NCBI RefSeq assembly: GCF_014191255.1
Contig: NZ_JACHWH010000002.1
Location: 124,001-188,000 of the forward strand
Direction of reading: 5' to 3'
Length of the DNA stretch: 64,000 nucleotides
DNA from: Amycolatopsis bartoniae
Lineage (GTDB): Bacteria; Actinomycetota; Actinomycetes; Mycobacteriales; Pseudonocardiaceae
Every line of letters starts with the position of its first letter. Positions within the stretch are counted from its first letter, which is position 1. Shown here piece after piece: positions 31,867-40,115 of the stretch. The position numbers and the translations under genes are program-made. Below the pieces are notes generated by a model, which was not told the origin of the DNA, did not search any database, and was given only the letters and a program-made list of their open reading frames with translations.

Positions 31867-32763
31867 TTAGGCGGGTTCGAGAACCACGACCGACCGGGCC
31901 ACGCCGCCGGCGTCGACGGCCAGTGCGAGCGCCCGGCCGTCGGGGCCGAAGACGCCGTAGGTGCCCTCGATCCCCGCCGCGCGCACCTGCTGTCCATGTT
32001 GGACGGCCTTCGCGGTCGCGGCGTCCACGTCGTGGCGCGGGAACGCCTTCGCGACGGCCTCGCTCAGGTCGTGCGACAACGCGGGCCGCTCCTCCAGCTG
32101 CTCCAGGGTCCGCGCCGAGGCGAGGGTGAACGGGCCGACTGTGGTGCGGCGCAGCGCGGCGAGGTGTCCGCCGACGCCGAGCCCCGCGCCTAGGTCCCGG
32201 GCGAGCGCCCGGACGTACGTGCCGGAGGAGCACTCGACGACGGCGTCCAGCTCGACGCGGTCGGCCCCGTGGCGCGTGGCGAGCAGGTCGAACCGGTAGA
32301 CCGTCACCTTGCGCGGCGGCAGCGCGACGTCCTCCCCGGCCCGGACGCGGGCGTAGGCGCGCTTGCCCGCCACCTTCACCGCGCTCACCGCGCTGGGCAC
32401 CTGTTCGATCTCGCCGGTCAGCCCGGCGATCCCGGCCGCGATCCGCTCGTCGGTGACCGCCTCCAGCGAGTCCGCTGTGGACAGGACCTCGCCCTCGGCG
32501 TCGTCGGTGGTGGTGGCCGAGCCCAGCGACAGCGTGGCCAGGTACGTCTTGCGGTCCAGCGCCAGGTGGCCGAGCAGCTTCGTGGCCCGCTCGACGCCCA
32601 GCACGAGCACGCCGGTGGCCATCGGGTCGAGCGTGCCGGCGTGGCCGACCTTGCGGGTGCCCATGATGCGGCGCACCCGGGCGACGACGTCGTGCGAGGT
32701 CATGCCCGGCGGCTTGTCGACGACGAGCAGACCGGGCGGTGGCGGTGGGGACTTCGGCGGCAC
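31867..32763 (-). CDS. truB: tRNA pseudouridine-55 synthase
   Basis: A 298-residue pseudouridine synthase acting on U55 of the tRNA T loop. The catalytic aspartate lies in GHAGTLDPMATG (residues about 40-51), and the TruB C-terminal PUA-like part is present in actinobacterial form. Start is a GTG following GGGGGG. It normally follows rbfA or the DHH gene in actinobacteria; here about 6.5 kb of other genes lie between rbfA and truB. Confidence 0.95.
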   Translation of the reverse strand: MPPKSPPPPPGLLVVDKPPGMTSHDVVARVRRIMGTRKVGHAGTLDPMATGVLVLGVERATKLLGHLALDRKTYLATLSLGSATTTDDAEGEVLSTADSLEAVTDERIAAGIAGLTGEIEQVPSAVSAVKVAGKRAYARVRAGEDVALPPRKVTVYRFDLLATRHGADRVELDAVVECSSGTYVRALARDLGAGLGVGGHLAALRRTTVGPFTLASARTLEQLEERPALSHDLSEAVAKAFPRHDVDAATAKAVQHGQQVRAAGIEGTYGVFGPDGRALALAVDAGGVARSVVVLEPA

Positions 32764-32816
32764 GGGGGGTCACCCTATCCGGCGGCGCTTGCGGTCCGCC
32801 GCCGACGGTGCCCGGG

Positions 32817-33184
32817 TCAGGAGCGGCCGAACAGCCGCCGCAGCAGTTTCGGCAGACCGGTGTGGTGGACCTCCCCGGCCTGGATGACGTTCCCGTGCAC
32901 CGTGCCGGAGAGCGCGGCAGCGCGGGCTCCGGGCTGCCGGGGTGTTCGGCCCACGCGCCCGCCTCGTTCACCGAGTCCACGACGCGCCAGGTGAACTCCG
33001 TGCCGTCGCCGCCCAGGTTCCACACCCGGAGGAGGTCGTCGACCTGCGCGATCTCGTCAACCGCGTACTCGTGGACCGTGCCGTCGTGGATGCTCGTTCA
33101 GTCACGGGTGAGCTCGTGGTGCTGGCGCCGGGCGACGACGTGCGGCAGCAGTTCCGGTACCGAACCCGGTGCCGTCCAGATGAC
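32817..33184 (-). pseudogene. Decayed gene with in-frame stop and frameshift
   Basis: Three protein-like stretches follow each other on the minus strand. Segment A (WTAPGSVPELLPHVVARRQH..) ends at a TGA (33100-33098). Segment B continues in the same frame (VDEIAQVDDLLRVWNLGG.., then FTWRVVDSVNEAGAWAEH). Segment C runs in another frame (SGTVHGNVIQAGEVHHTGLP, ending LLRRLFGRS). No start codon fits A or B. GNVIQAG-like phrases occur in several actinobacterial regulatory proteins, but I cannot name the parent family. It is a remnant, or a sequence with several errors. Confidence 0.5.
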
Positions 33185-33203
33185 CGGAACCGTACGCCAG
33201 GCC

Positions 33204-34538
33204 TCAGGCCGCGACGGGCAGCTCGCGGTGCTCGGGAACGTCCCACAGCCGCCGGCGCACCTGCACCGGCACCTGTTCCCCGCGGGCCTGCGCCGCGAAC
33301 AGCTCCGCGCGGGCGCGGCGCCACCACACGAGCATCCGGAACGTGCCCAGCGCCAGCACGACGACGACCGCCAGCAGCGCGAGGCGGAAGTTCCCGCCGG
33401 TGACCTGCAGCAGCACACCGACGGCGAGCGCGGTGACCGTGGTCGCGACGAAACCGCCGACGTTGACCACTCCCGTCGCCGTACCGACGCGGCGCAACGG
33501 GTTGTAGTCCCGCGCCAGCGCGAAGGCGATCATCGACGCCGGCCCGCCGAGGGACAGGAACGCGAAGCACGGCACCAGGACCGCGACCGGGATGCTGCCC
33601 GGCCAGCCGAGCAGCAGCGCCCACACCAGCGCGGCGCCGCCGAGGTAACCGCCGACCAGCGGCATCCGCAGGCCCGGCCGCGCCCCGATGAGGGCGCCCA
33701 CCACGGGACCGCCGATCATCGAGCCGAACACGAACACCGTCAGCAGCGCGCTCGCGGACGCGGCGGTCAGCCCTTGGCCCTCCACCAGGAACGGCACGCC
33801 CCACAGCAGGGTCAGCACGTTCGGCGCGAACATCGTGGAGAAGTGCACCCAGAAGCCCAGCCGCGTGCCCGGGACCCGCCACGCCGAGCGGATCTCGCGC
33901 CCGAGCCGGCGGCGGTCGACGGGCGCGGCCTTCGCGACTTGGCCGCTCGGCGTGTCCTTCACCCGCGCGGCGACGAACCCGGCGTAGAGCGCGGTCAGCA
34001 GGCCGGCCCCGAGGAACGTCGGCAGCCAGCCGGGTCCGGCGAGCAGGAACGTGAGCGGAACGGTCGCGGCGAGGTTGCCGACGTACCCGAGCGCGGTGGT
34101 GAACGAGGTGACCACGGAGTACTGGCGCCCGGGGAAGTGCGCGGCGACCAGCCGCAGGACGCTGACGAACGTGAGCGCGTCGCCGAAGCCCAGCACGCCG
34201 CGGGCGAGCAGCCCGAGGCCGTAGGAGTGCGCGAGCGCCAGCAGGATCTGGCCGAGCCCGAGGAACAGCAGTGCGGCGACGAGGACCTTGCGCGGGCCGT
34301 AGCGGTCGACGAGGACGCCAGTGGGGATCTGCATCGCGGCGTAGACGCCGACCTGCAGGACGGTGAAGGTGCCGAGAGCGGCGGCGCCGACGCCGAAGCG
34401 GTCAGCGGCTGCCAGGCCCGCGACCCCGAACGAGGTGCGGTGGAAGACGGAGAGGAGGTAGACGAGAGCTGCGGTGAACCAGACGAGCCACGACCGGCGG
34501 CTGGCCTTGCCGATCACAGGTGCCTGCTGGGGCGGCAC
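33204..34538 (-). CDS. MFS transporter
   Basis: A 444-residue major facilitator with twelve membrane helices. Motif A is DRYGPRK between helices 2 and 3, and GYVGNLAATVPL lies in helix 5. GTG 34538 has AGGAGG nine bases upstream. The cytoplasmic tail of about 40 residues is basic. The first-half pattern resembles nitrate/sugar-phosphate or nucleoside transporters, but the substrate is not evident. It lies in the block that interrupts the rbfA-truB order. Confidence 0.88.
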   Translation of the reverse strand: MPPQQAPVIGKASRRSWLVWFTAALVYLLSVFHRTSFGVAGLAAADRFGVGAAALGTFTVLQVGVYAAMQIPTGVLVDRYGPRKVLVAALLFLGLGQILLALAHSYGLGLLARGVLGFGDALTFVSVLRLVAAHFPGRQYSVVTSFTTALGYVGNLAATVPLTFLLAGPGWLPTFLGAGLLTALYAGFVAARVKDTPSGQVAKAAPVDRRRLGREIRSAWRVPGTRLGFWVHFSTMFAPNVLTLLWGVPFLVEGQGLTAASASALLTVFVFGSMIGGPVVGALIGARPGLRMPLVGGYLGGAALVWALLLGWPGSIPVAVLVPCFAFLSLGGPASMIAFALARDYNPLRRVGTATGVVNVGGFVATTVTALAVGVLLQVTGGNFRLALLAVVVVLALGTFRMLVWWRRARAELFAAQARGEQVPVQVRRRLWDVPEHRELPVAA

Positions 34539-34638
34539 GGAAGAAGCCTCCTAGCTGCGCGCGGGGATGATCAATGGTTGTATCGACCGGACGGCGGAAA
34601 TGCTTACCGCTGACCTCGGTGTTTTCGGCCACACGGGA

Positions 34639-35943
34639 TCAGCGCACCGCGCCGGTGACGGCCCAGCGGCCGGAGCGCCATCGCACGACCACGGCGATCA
34701 GGCGCAGGACGATGAACAGCGACAGGCCGGTCCAGATGCCGGTGAGCCCCCAGCCGAGGGCGAGCGAGATCCAGATCAGCGGGAGGAACCCGAGTGCGGC
34801 GCTGACGAGCGTCGCGGTGCGCAGGAACGCGGCGTCGCCGGCGCCCAGCAGCACCCCGTCGAGGGCGAACACCACGCCCGCGATCGGTTGCAGCGCAACG
34901 AAGAACCACCACGCGTGCGGGATTTCGCCGAGCACGCCGGGGTCGGCGGTGAACGCGTGCGGGAGCACCGGGAACAGCGCGGCGAAGACGACGCACAGCA
35001 CGCAGCCGAGGATCAGCCCGTAGCGCGTGATCTGGTTCGCGACGCCGTGCGCCTGCCGTTGCGCGCCCGCGCCGAGCGCGGCGCCGACGAGCGACTGGGC
35101 CGCGATCGCGACGGAGTCCAGTACGAGCGAGAGGAACGTCCACAGCTGCAGCACGATCTGGTGCGCGCCGACGGCGGTGGTGGACGTGCGGGCGGCGACG
35201 GCCGCGGCGGAGACGAAGCAGGCCTGGAACGCGAGGCTGCGCAGGACGAGGTCGCGGCCGAGGCTGAGCTGCGCGCGCATGACCTTCGGGTGCGGCCGCA
35301 GCGGCGCACGCTCGGCGACGAGGGCGCGCAGGAACAGCCCGGCGGAGACGACCTGGGCGGCGAGGTTGGCGACGGCGGAGCCTTCGAGCCCCCACCCGGC
35401 GGCGTACACGAGGACGGGGCAGAGCACGGCGGAGATCCCGTTGCCCAGCAGGACGTAACGCAGCGGGCGGACGGCGTCCTGCACCCCGCGCATCCAGCCG
35501 TTGCCCGCCATGGTGACGAGGATGAGGGGCGCGCCGAACAGGGCGATCCGCAGCCAGGACACGGCCGCCGCGGCGATGTCGTCGCTGCCGGACAGAGCCC
35601 GCGCGATGGGGGCGGCGAGCAGTTGCCCCGCGACGACGAGGACGAGCCCGACGGTCAGTGCCAGCCAGGTGGCCTGGACGCCCTCGCTGACGGCCTCCGC
35701 TCGCCGCCCGGCGCCGTGCAGCCGGGCGGTGCGGGAGGTGGTGCCGTAGGACAGGAAGGTCAGCTGGGTGGAGATCTGGGAGAGCACCACGCCCCCCAGC
35801 GCCAGCCCGGCGAGCGGCAAGGCCCCGAGGTGACCGACGACGGCCGTGTCGACCAGGACGTACAACGGCTCCGCGGCGAGCACCCCGAGCGCGGGAACCG
35901 CGAGCCCGAACACCTTCCTGGCGGGCACCCGCTCGGCGGTCAT
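34639..35943 (-). CDS. MATE-family efflux transporter (DinF-like)
   Basis: About 434 residues, twelve membrane helices in two MatE repeats (VDTAVVGHLGALPLAGLALG in the first is the DinF-type signature). The family exports drugs or metabolites in exchange for Na+ or H+. ATG 35943 or GTG 35947-35949 can start it; neither has a good ribosome binding site. In mycobacteria a dinF gene follows the rbfA-DHH pair, so this is the displaced member of that operon. Confidence 0.9.
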   Translation of the reverse strand: MTAERVPARKVFGLAVPALGVLAAEPLYVLVDTAVVGHLGALPLAGLALGGVVLSQISTQLTFLSYGTTSRTARLHGAGRRAEAVSEGVQATWLALTVGLVLVVAGQLLAAPIARALSGSDDIAAAAVSWLRIALFGAPLILVTMAGNGWMRGVQDAVRPLRYVLLGNGISAVLCPVLVYAAGWGLEGSAVANLAAQVVSAGLFLRALVAERAPLRPHPKVMRAQLSLGRDLVLRSLAFQACFVSAAAVAARTSTTAVGAHQIVLQLWTFLSLVLDSVAIAAQSLVGAALGAGAQRQAHGVANQITRYGLILGCVLCVVFAALFPVLPHAFTADPGVLGEIPHAWWFFVALQPIAGVVFALDGVLLGAGDAAFLRTATLVSAALGFLPLIWISLALGWGLTGIWTGLSLFIVLRLIAVVVRWRSGRWAVTGAVR

Positions 35944-36019
35944 CTGCACGGCCCGAGGCTAACCGGCCGAGAGGCCGGGGGCGGGGACGAGCGTGGCGGT
36001 TGTGACGACGGTCGCTGTA

Positions 36020-36050
36020 GGGGCGGGGTGGGGGGTGGGTGTGGCGGGGG
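36020..36050 (+). other. G-run tract with G-quadruplex potential
   Basis: Four or more G runs of 3-6 separated by one to four bases (GGGGCGGGGTGGGGGGTGGG and following) lie on the plus strand, about 80 bases upstream of the MATE start. Such tracts can fold as G4. Effect on transcription is unknown. Confidence 0.4.
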
Positions 36051-36096
36051 CTGAGTTGAGGGCGCTGGATGGCGGACGGCGGGGCCGCGCGTTCGA

Positions 36097-36256
36097 GCGG
36101 GCAGTCGAAAGGCCCGACAGTGCCGGGCCGAGGCGTGGCCTGGCCAGAAGGTCCTAGGGCTCGGACGAAGATGTGGCCTGGCCAGAAGCCCGACTATGCC
36201 GGACGAAAGCGTGATCTGACCGGAAAGCAGCCGCGCCGGACGAAAGCGGGCCTTTG
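36097..36256. repeat. Degenerate 38-bp tandem repeats
   Basis: GTGGCCTGGCCAGAAG begins at 36135 and again at 36173; a diverged copy GTGATCTGACCGGAAAG begins at 36211, so the period is 38. Each unit also carries a GGACGAA or related phrase near its end. A weaker copy starts at 36097, and a partial one at 36248. The array runs from intergenic DNA into the 3' end of the methyltransferase gene. Confidence 0.7.
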
Positions 36257-37035
36257 CGGCCCACCAGGTGGAAGATGCGGCTGAGCTCGCGGTAGGGATC
36301 CCGCCGGCCGGCTTCGAGTTCTACGGCGGCCGCCGCTGCCAGCTGGGCTGCGTCGACCGGCTCGGACTGGGCTCCGCTGAGGTCGAGCCAGTCCACGAAC
36401 AGCCACACCCCGTACCAGCGCACCGGCTCGACGCCCCGGCTCCGCAGGGAATCGCCGAGTTCCTCCACGGTGTCGGCCCGCGTCGGCACTCCCAGCACGC
36501 CGATCTCGTCCTTGGCATCGAACGACGCCAGGGCGTCCTCCCACCGCCGTTCCAGGGCCGGGCGCACGGCCGCCGCCTTGGCGTTGCCCGCCATGATCGA
36601 GACCACGCCACCCGGCGCGGCGCACTGGCACAGCTGGTCGAGCACCGGCTCCGGGTGCTCCAGATATCCGAGCACGCCGTGGCACAGCACGGCGTCGAAG
36701 CGCCGGCCGTGCACCGCCTCGTCGGCGTTCCCGCCGTCGGCCCGCACGAGCTCCACCCGTTGGTGCACCTCGTCTGGCAGCTGACCGAGCCGCTGGCGGG
36801 CTTTGTCCAGCATCGCCTGCGACGAGTCGAGCAACGTCACCTCGTAACCGGCCTGGGCCAGCGGAAACGACTGATGACCCGCGCCACCTCCGACGTCGAG
36901 CACCGACGCCGGGGGCGGCGGCAGGTGCTCCAGCAGCTGCTGGTGCAGGACGTAGGTGCGTACACGCCCCTTCAGCGAGGCATAAGCCCCGTCCACGAAC
37001 TGGTCGGCCAGCCCGGCCCAGGTGTCTTCGCCCAT
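36154..37035 (-). CDS. Class I SAM-dependent methyltransferase
   Basis: A 293-residue Rossmann methyltransferase. Motif I is DVGGGAGHQSF near residue 47, the acidic loop LLDSSQAML follows, and GGVVSIMAGN is later. The pattern is that of SmtA/CmoM-like enzymes; substrate not known. The fold should end near IFHLVGRK (about residue 260). The last 33 residues (GAAAFRSDHAFVRHSRASGQ and on) are encoded by the 38-bp tandem repeats and look like an accidental extension. ATG 37035 is chosen. It separates the DHH and MATE genes of a normally continuous operon. Confidence 0.85.
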   Translation of the reverse strand: MGEDTWAGLADQFVDGAYASLKGRVRTYVLHQQLLEHLPPPPASVLDVGGGAGHQSFPLAQAGYEVTLLDSSQAMLDKARQRLGQLPDEVHQRVELVRADGGNADEAVHGRRFDAVLCHGVLGYLEHPEPVLDQLCQCAAPGGVVSIMAGNAKAAAVRPALERRWEDALASFDAKDEIGVLGVPTRADTVEELGDSLRSRGVEPVRWYGVWLFVDWLDLSGAQSEPVDAAQLAAAAAVELEAGRRDPYRELSRIFHLVGRKGPLSSGAAAFRSDHAFVRHSRASGQATSSSEP

Positions 37036-37096
37036 CGGCTCACTGTTGCATGCTTCGCGAACGAGTGGACCGGAGCGACGTCCGTGCACTGGTTTG

Positions 37097-38077
37097 CTAC
37101 AGCAACGGGGCTTCGGCGAGGGCGTCGCGGACCGCGGTGAGCACTTCGTCGGGCGTGCCGTGCAGGGTGGCGCCCGCGGCGAGGCGGTGTCCACCGCCGC
37201 CGAGGGTGCGCGCCGCGACGGAGACGTCGATCTTGCCGACCGCTCGCAGCGACACCGTCCACTCCCGCGGCCCCTGCTGCTTGAACACCGCCGCGACCTC
37301 GGCGTCACGAATGCCGCGGACGACGTCCACCACCCCCTCGACCTCCTCCAGCCGCACGTCGGCGGCCGCGTCCAGCGTGACGAACGCGTGCACGAGCCCG
37401 TAGCCCTGCGCCGCCTCCGGCTCCAGGCACGCGGTGCCCAGCGCCTTCGACAGCATCGGCAGCCACGCGAACGGGTGGTCGTCCACCACCTCGCGGGACA
37501 GCCTGTCCGGGTCCACGCCCGCCTCGACCAGCCGCGCGGCCGCCCGGTGCGTGGACGCCGTGGCCCGGCGGAAACCGCTCGTGTCGGTGACCAGTCCGGC
37601 GTACAGGCACCGCGCGATCGGCTCGTCGAGCGGGGCGCCGAGCTGGTCGAGCAGGTCCAGCACGAGCACCGCCGTGGCCTCGGCCGTGTCGTCGACGACG
37701 TGGTGAGTGCCGTACCGGGTGTTCGACGCGTGGTGGTCCACCACGAGCACCGAACCGCCCGCGGCCTTCGTCGCCTCGACGCGGTCGGCCAGCGACCCGA
37801 GCCGGGCGGGCGCCGGGGTGTCGCAGCAGACGAGCAGCGGGCTGCTCGGCGGAACCTCGTTGGCGGCCACCACGAGGTTGCCCGCGTCGAGGCCGCGCAG
37901 GCTTTCCGGAACCTCGTCGGGAAGTGCGAACGACACCCGCACCACCGCGCCCCGCTGCTGCAGCGCCCGCCCGAGGGCCAGCGCGCTGCCGAGTGCGTCC
38001 GCGTCCGGGCGCACGTGGGCGAGCAGAGTGACGTCGGTGGCGGTGGTGAGCAGGTCGAGCGGCGACGAAGGGCTCAT
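37097..38077 (-). CDS. DHH-family phosphoesterase (NrnA-like oligoribonuclease / pAp phosphatase)
   Basis: A 326-residue DHH-DHHA1 protein. HVRPDADALGSALALG near residue 20, the DHH box VVDHHASN near 124, and the C-terminal DHHA1 loop GGGGHRLAAGA are intact. Relatives degrade nanoRNA and dephosphorylate pAp, and in mycobacteria cyclic dinucleotides. pAp is a by-product of PAPS-dependent sulfation, which this genome may carry out (see 50564-56921). ATG 38077 lies only 24 bases from the divergent RNA methylase start and shares its bidirectional promoter. Confidence 0.9.
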   Translation of the reverse strand: MSPSSPLDLLTTATDVTLLAHVRPDADALGSALALGRALQQRGAVVRVSFALPDEVPESLRGLDAGNLVVAANEVPPSSPLLVCCDTPAPARLGSLADRVEATKAAGGSVLVVDHHASNTRYGTHHVVDDTAEATAVLVLDLLDQLGAPLDEPIARCLYAGLVTDTSGFRRATASTHRAAARLVEAGVDPDRLSREVVDDHPFAWLPMLSKALGTACLEPEAAQGYGLVHAFVTLDAAADVRLEEVEGVVDVVRGIRDAEVAAVFKQQGPREWTVSLRAVGKIDVSVAARTLGGGGHRLAAGATLHGTPDEVLTAVRDALAEAPLL

Positions 38078-38081
38078 GGCC

Positions 38082-38097
38082 GCAAAGTACCCTTTGC
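38082..38097. promoter_or_regulatory. Symmetric bidirectional leaderless promoter
   Basis: GCAAAG-TACC-CTTTGC is a perfect 6+6 palindrome filling most of the 24-base gap between two divergent ATGs. On the plus strand TACCCT (38088-38093) is eight bases from ATG 38102; on the minus strand TACTTT (38089-38084) is six bases from ATG 38077. The two -10 boxes share the central TA, the ANNNTANNNT symmetry described for bidirectional bacterial promoters. Both transcripts would lack leaders. Confidence 0.6.
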
Positions 38098-38101
38098 TGC
38101 G

Positions 38102-39124
38102 ATGTTCGACTATGGGATCCTCCTCTACCCTTCGGCCAACCGGGTGTACGCCGACGCCTCGGCCGCCCTGCTGCGCGCCGAGCTGGCCGTGTTCGGTGAA
38201 GCGTTGAGCACCCCGCCCGCGGAGATCGGCGAGCGACAGCTCGGTGGGGTCACCTACGTGACGTTCTCGACCGCCGGGCGACTGTCCGAAGAGGACGTCG
38301 CGCTGCTGTCGAACCTGTCCGCGCTCTACGCCCTGTTCGAGCTGGGCGACGGGGTGCTGCGACCGGTGGAGGTCGGCCCGCTCGACTGGTTCGGCTCGGA
38401 CCTGCTGACCATCCAGAAGTACCCGGGCAAGACGAACGAGCTGTTCACCCGGCTGCTGCTGAACGTCACGCTGCTGTCCACGGCGGAGCCCACCGCGTTC
38501 CTGCACCGCCCGCTGCACGTGCTCGACCCGTTGTGCGGCCGCGGGACCACCCTGAACCAGGCCATGAACTACGGCCTCGACGCCACCGGCTTCGAACTCG
38601 ACAAGCGCGACTTCGAGGCCTACGAGCACTTCGTCAAGACCTGGTTGCGCACCCGGCGGATCAAGCACACGGCCGAGTCCGGTCAGCTGCGCCGGAACAA
38701 GGTGAAGCTCGGGCAGCGGCTGGAGCTCGGGTTCGGGCTCACCAAGGAGCGCTACAAGGCGGGCGAGGTCCGCCGCGTCACCTACTACAACTGCGACACG
38801 GCGACCGCGGCCGACCTGCTCAAGGCGGGTTCGGTGGACGCCATCGTGACCGACGCCCCGTACGGCGTGCAGCACGGCAGCCACCGGCCGGAGGACCTCT
38901 CTCGCAGCCCGCTGGAACTGCTCGAGTCCGCCGTCCCGGCGTGGGTGCGGACGCTCCGCGCCGGGGGTGCCCTGGGCATCTCGTGGAACACGCACGTCGC
39001 GAAGCGCGACGAGGTGGCGGACATCCTGGAGGGTTCGGGTTTGCGGGTGCGCGAGCTGCCGGACTTCGCGCATCGCGTGGACCAGGCCATCCAGCGGGAT
39101 CTGATGGTGGCTTGCAAGGGCTGA
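38102..39124 (+). CDS. RNA N2-guanosine-type methyltransferase (TRM11/RlmL-like fold)
   Basis: A 340-residue protein. SAM motif I is DPLCGRGTTLNQAM near residue 141, and the catalytic motif IV is DAPYGVQHG near 259, a D-P/A-P-Y form used for methylating exocyclic amino groups of RNA or DNA. The N-terminal 120 residues lack a recognisable THUMP domain and may bind substrate in another way. The target is probably tRNA or rRNA, but this is inferred. It is the only plus-strand gene in this stretch and lies between rbfA and the DHH gene, breaking the usual operon. Confidence 0.82.
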   Translation: MFDYGILLYPSANRVYADASAALLRAELAVFGEALSTPPAEIGERQLGGVTYVTFSTAGRLSEEDVALLSNLSALYALFELGDGVLRPVEVGPLDWFGSDLLTIQKYPGKTNELFTRLLLNVTLLSTAEPTAFLHRPLHVLDPLCGRGTTLNQAMNYGLDATGFELDKRDFEAYEHFVKTWLRTRRIKHTAESGQLRRNKVKLGQRLELGFGLTKERYKAGEVRRVTYYNCDTATAADLLKAGSVDAIVTDAPYGVQHGSHRPEDLSRSPLELLESAVPAWVRTLRAGGALGISWNTHVAKRDEVADILEGSGLRVRELPDFAHRVDQAIQRDLMVACKG

Positions 39125-39225
39125 GCTGCGGGGTTGGGGCTCGCTTTCGTGCGGTTCGGGCGGGTTGCACGCGGCCGTTCCCGGACTCCGCGGTGCTCCA
39201 GCCCGCGGGCACCGCTCAGCACACG

Positions 39226-39260
39226 AAAAAGGCGGGCCACCCCACCGGGGGTGACCCGCC
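39226..39260 (-). terminator. Intrinsic terminator after rbfA
   Basis: On the minus strand, 14 bases after the rbfA stop, GGCGGGTCACCCC pairs with GGGGTGGCCCGCC (plus coordinates 39231-39243 and 39248-39260) in a 13-bp stem with one mismatch and a four-base loop. It is followed by TTTTT (39230-39226). This is the clearest rho-independent terminator in the window and ends the rimP-to-rbfA operon. Confidence 0.88.
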
Positions 39261-39274
39261 TCCACAAAGGACGG

Positions 39275-39727
39275 TCAGTCCTCTTCGTCCTCGTCCTCGC
39301 GCGGTGCCTTGTACGGGTCCGGGTCGCCCGCGTGCTGGGCGCCCGCCGAGCGGCGCGCCACCTCGGCGTCGGCCTCCCGGGCCTTCGCCAGCAGGTCCTC
39401 GATCTGCCGCGCGGTGTCCTGGATGGTGTCCGCGACGAACGTCAGCGTCGGCGTGAAGCGCACGCCCGTGCCCTGCCCGACCTTCGACCGCAGGACGCCG
39501 CGTGCCGACTCCAGCGCCGCCGCCGCACCGGCGAAGTCCGGCGCCGACTCCAGGTTCTCGCCCAGCACCGTGTAGAACACCGTCGCGTCGTGCAGGTCCG
39601 CCGTGACACGGGTGTCGGTGATGGTCACGTAGTTCAGCCGCGGGTCCTTGATCTCGTGCTCGATGGCCGAGGCCACGATCTGCGAGATCCGCTTGGACAG
39701 CCTCCGCGCACGCGCCGGATCGGCCAT
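39275..39727 (-). CDS. rbfA: Ribosome-binding factor A
   Basis: A 150-residue KH-type 30S maturation factor needed for 16S 5'-end processing and cold adaptation. The core [18 protein letters not shown] and RSKVGQ segments are intact, and an acidic EDEDEED tail ends the protein. It begins 27 bases after the ylxP stop and is the last gene before the terminator at 39226-39260. Confidence 0.95.
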   Translation of the reverse strand: MADPARARRLSKRISQIVASAIEHEIKDPRLNYVTITDTRVTADLHDATVFYTVLGENLESAPDFAGAAAALESARGVLRSKVGQGTGVRFTPTLTFVADTIQDTARQIEDLLAKAREADAEVARRSAGAQHAGDPDPYKAPREDEDEED

Positions 39728-39754
39728 CGCACATCCCCTACTTTCTCGTCTTGC

Positions 39755-40048
39755 TCAATCTTCGGGCCCGAGCAGGCGGCGGTGCGCGGACAGCAGCTCC
39801 AGCTCCGGCCTGCCCGCCACGAACCGCTCGCACTCGTCGAGCACGTCACGGACATGCTCGCCGTCGGCGGCCACCACCGCGACTCCGATCAGGGCCCGCC
39901 GGTGCAGGTCCAGGTGCCCGGCCTCGGCCACCGAGACATCGAACCGCTTGCGCAGCTCCGCCACCAGCGGCCGCACCACCGAACGTTTCTGCTTCAGCGA
40001 CCGGATGTCGCCCAGCAACAGGTCGAACTCGAGTGCTCCGACGAACAA
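39755..40048 (-). CDS. ylxP: DUF503 protein YlxP
   Basis: A 97-residue DUF503 protein, complete, with the family's GDIRSLKQKRSVVRPLV and HLDLHRRALIGVAVV segments. YlxP sits between infB and rbfA in most Gram-positive genomes and has been linked to ribosome maturation. It lies 67 bases after infB, with a strong hairpin between. Confidence 0.93.
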   Translation of the reverse strand: MFVGALEFDLLLGDIRSLKQKRSVVRPLVAELRKRFDVSVAEAGHLDLHRRALIGVAVVAADGEHVRDVLDECERFVAGRPELELLSAHRRLLGPED

Positions 40049-40068
40049 CGGACTCCCTCTACGGCAGG

Positions 40069-40101
40069 GCCGGGGCCGGTCCCCGAAGGACCGGCCCCGG
40101 C
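40069..40101 (-). terminator. Strong hairpin between infB and ylxP
   Basis: GCCGGGGCCGGTCC (40069-40082) and GGACCGGCCCCGGC (40088-40101) form a perfect 14-bp stem with a five-base CCGAA loop. No U tract follows on the minus strand. It probably attenuates or processes the operon mRNA between infB and the two small downstream genes. Confidence 0.55.
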
Positions 40102-40115
40102 TCGCTCAACGACCG

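Noticed and set aside
33098..33100. TGA inside the decayed gene as a selenocysteine codon
   Set aside because: There is also a frameshift downstream and no start codon; decay is simpler, and no selenocysteine insertion hairpin was recognised.
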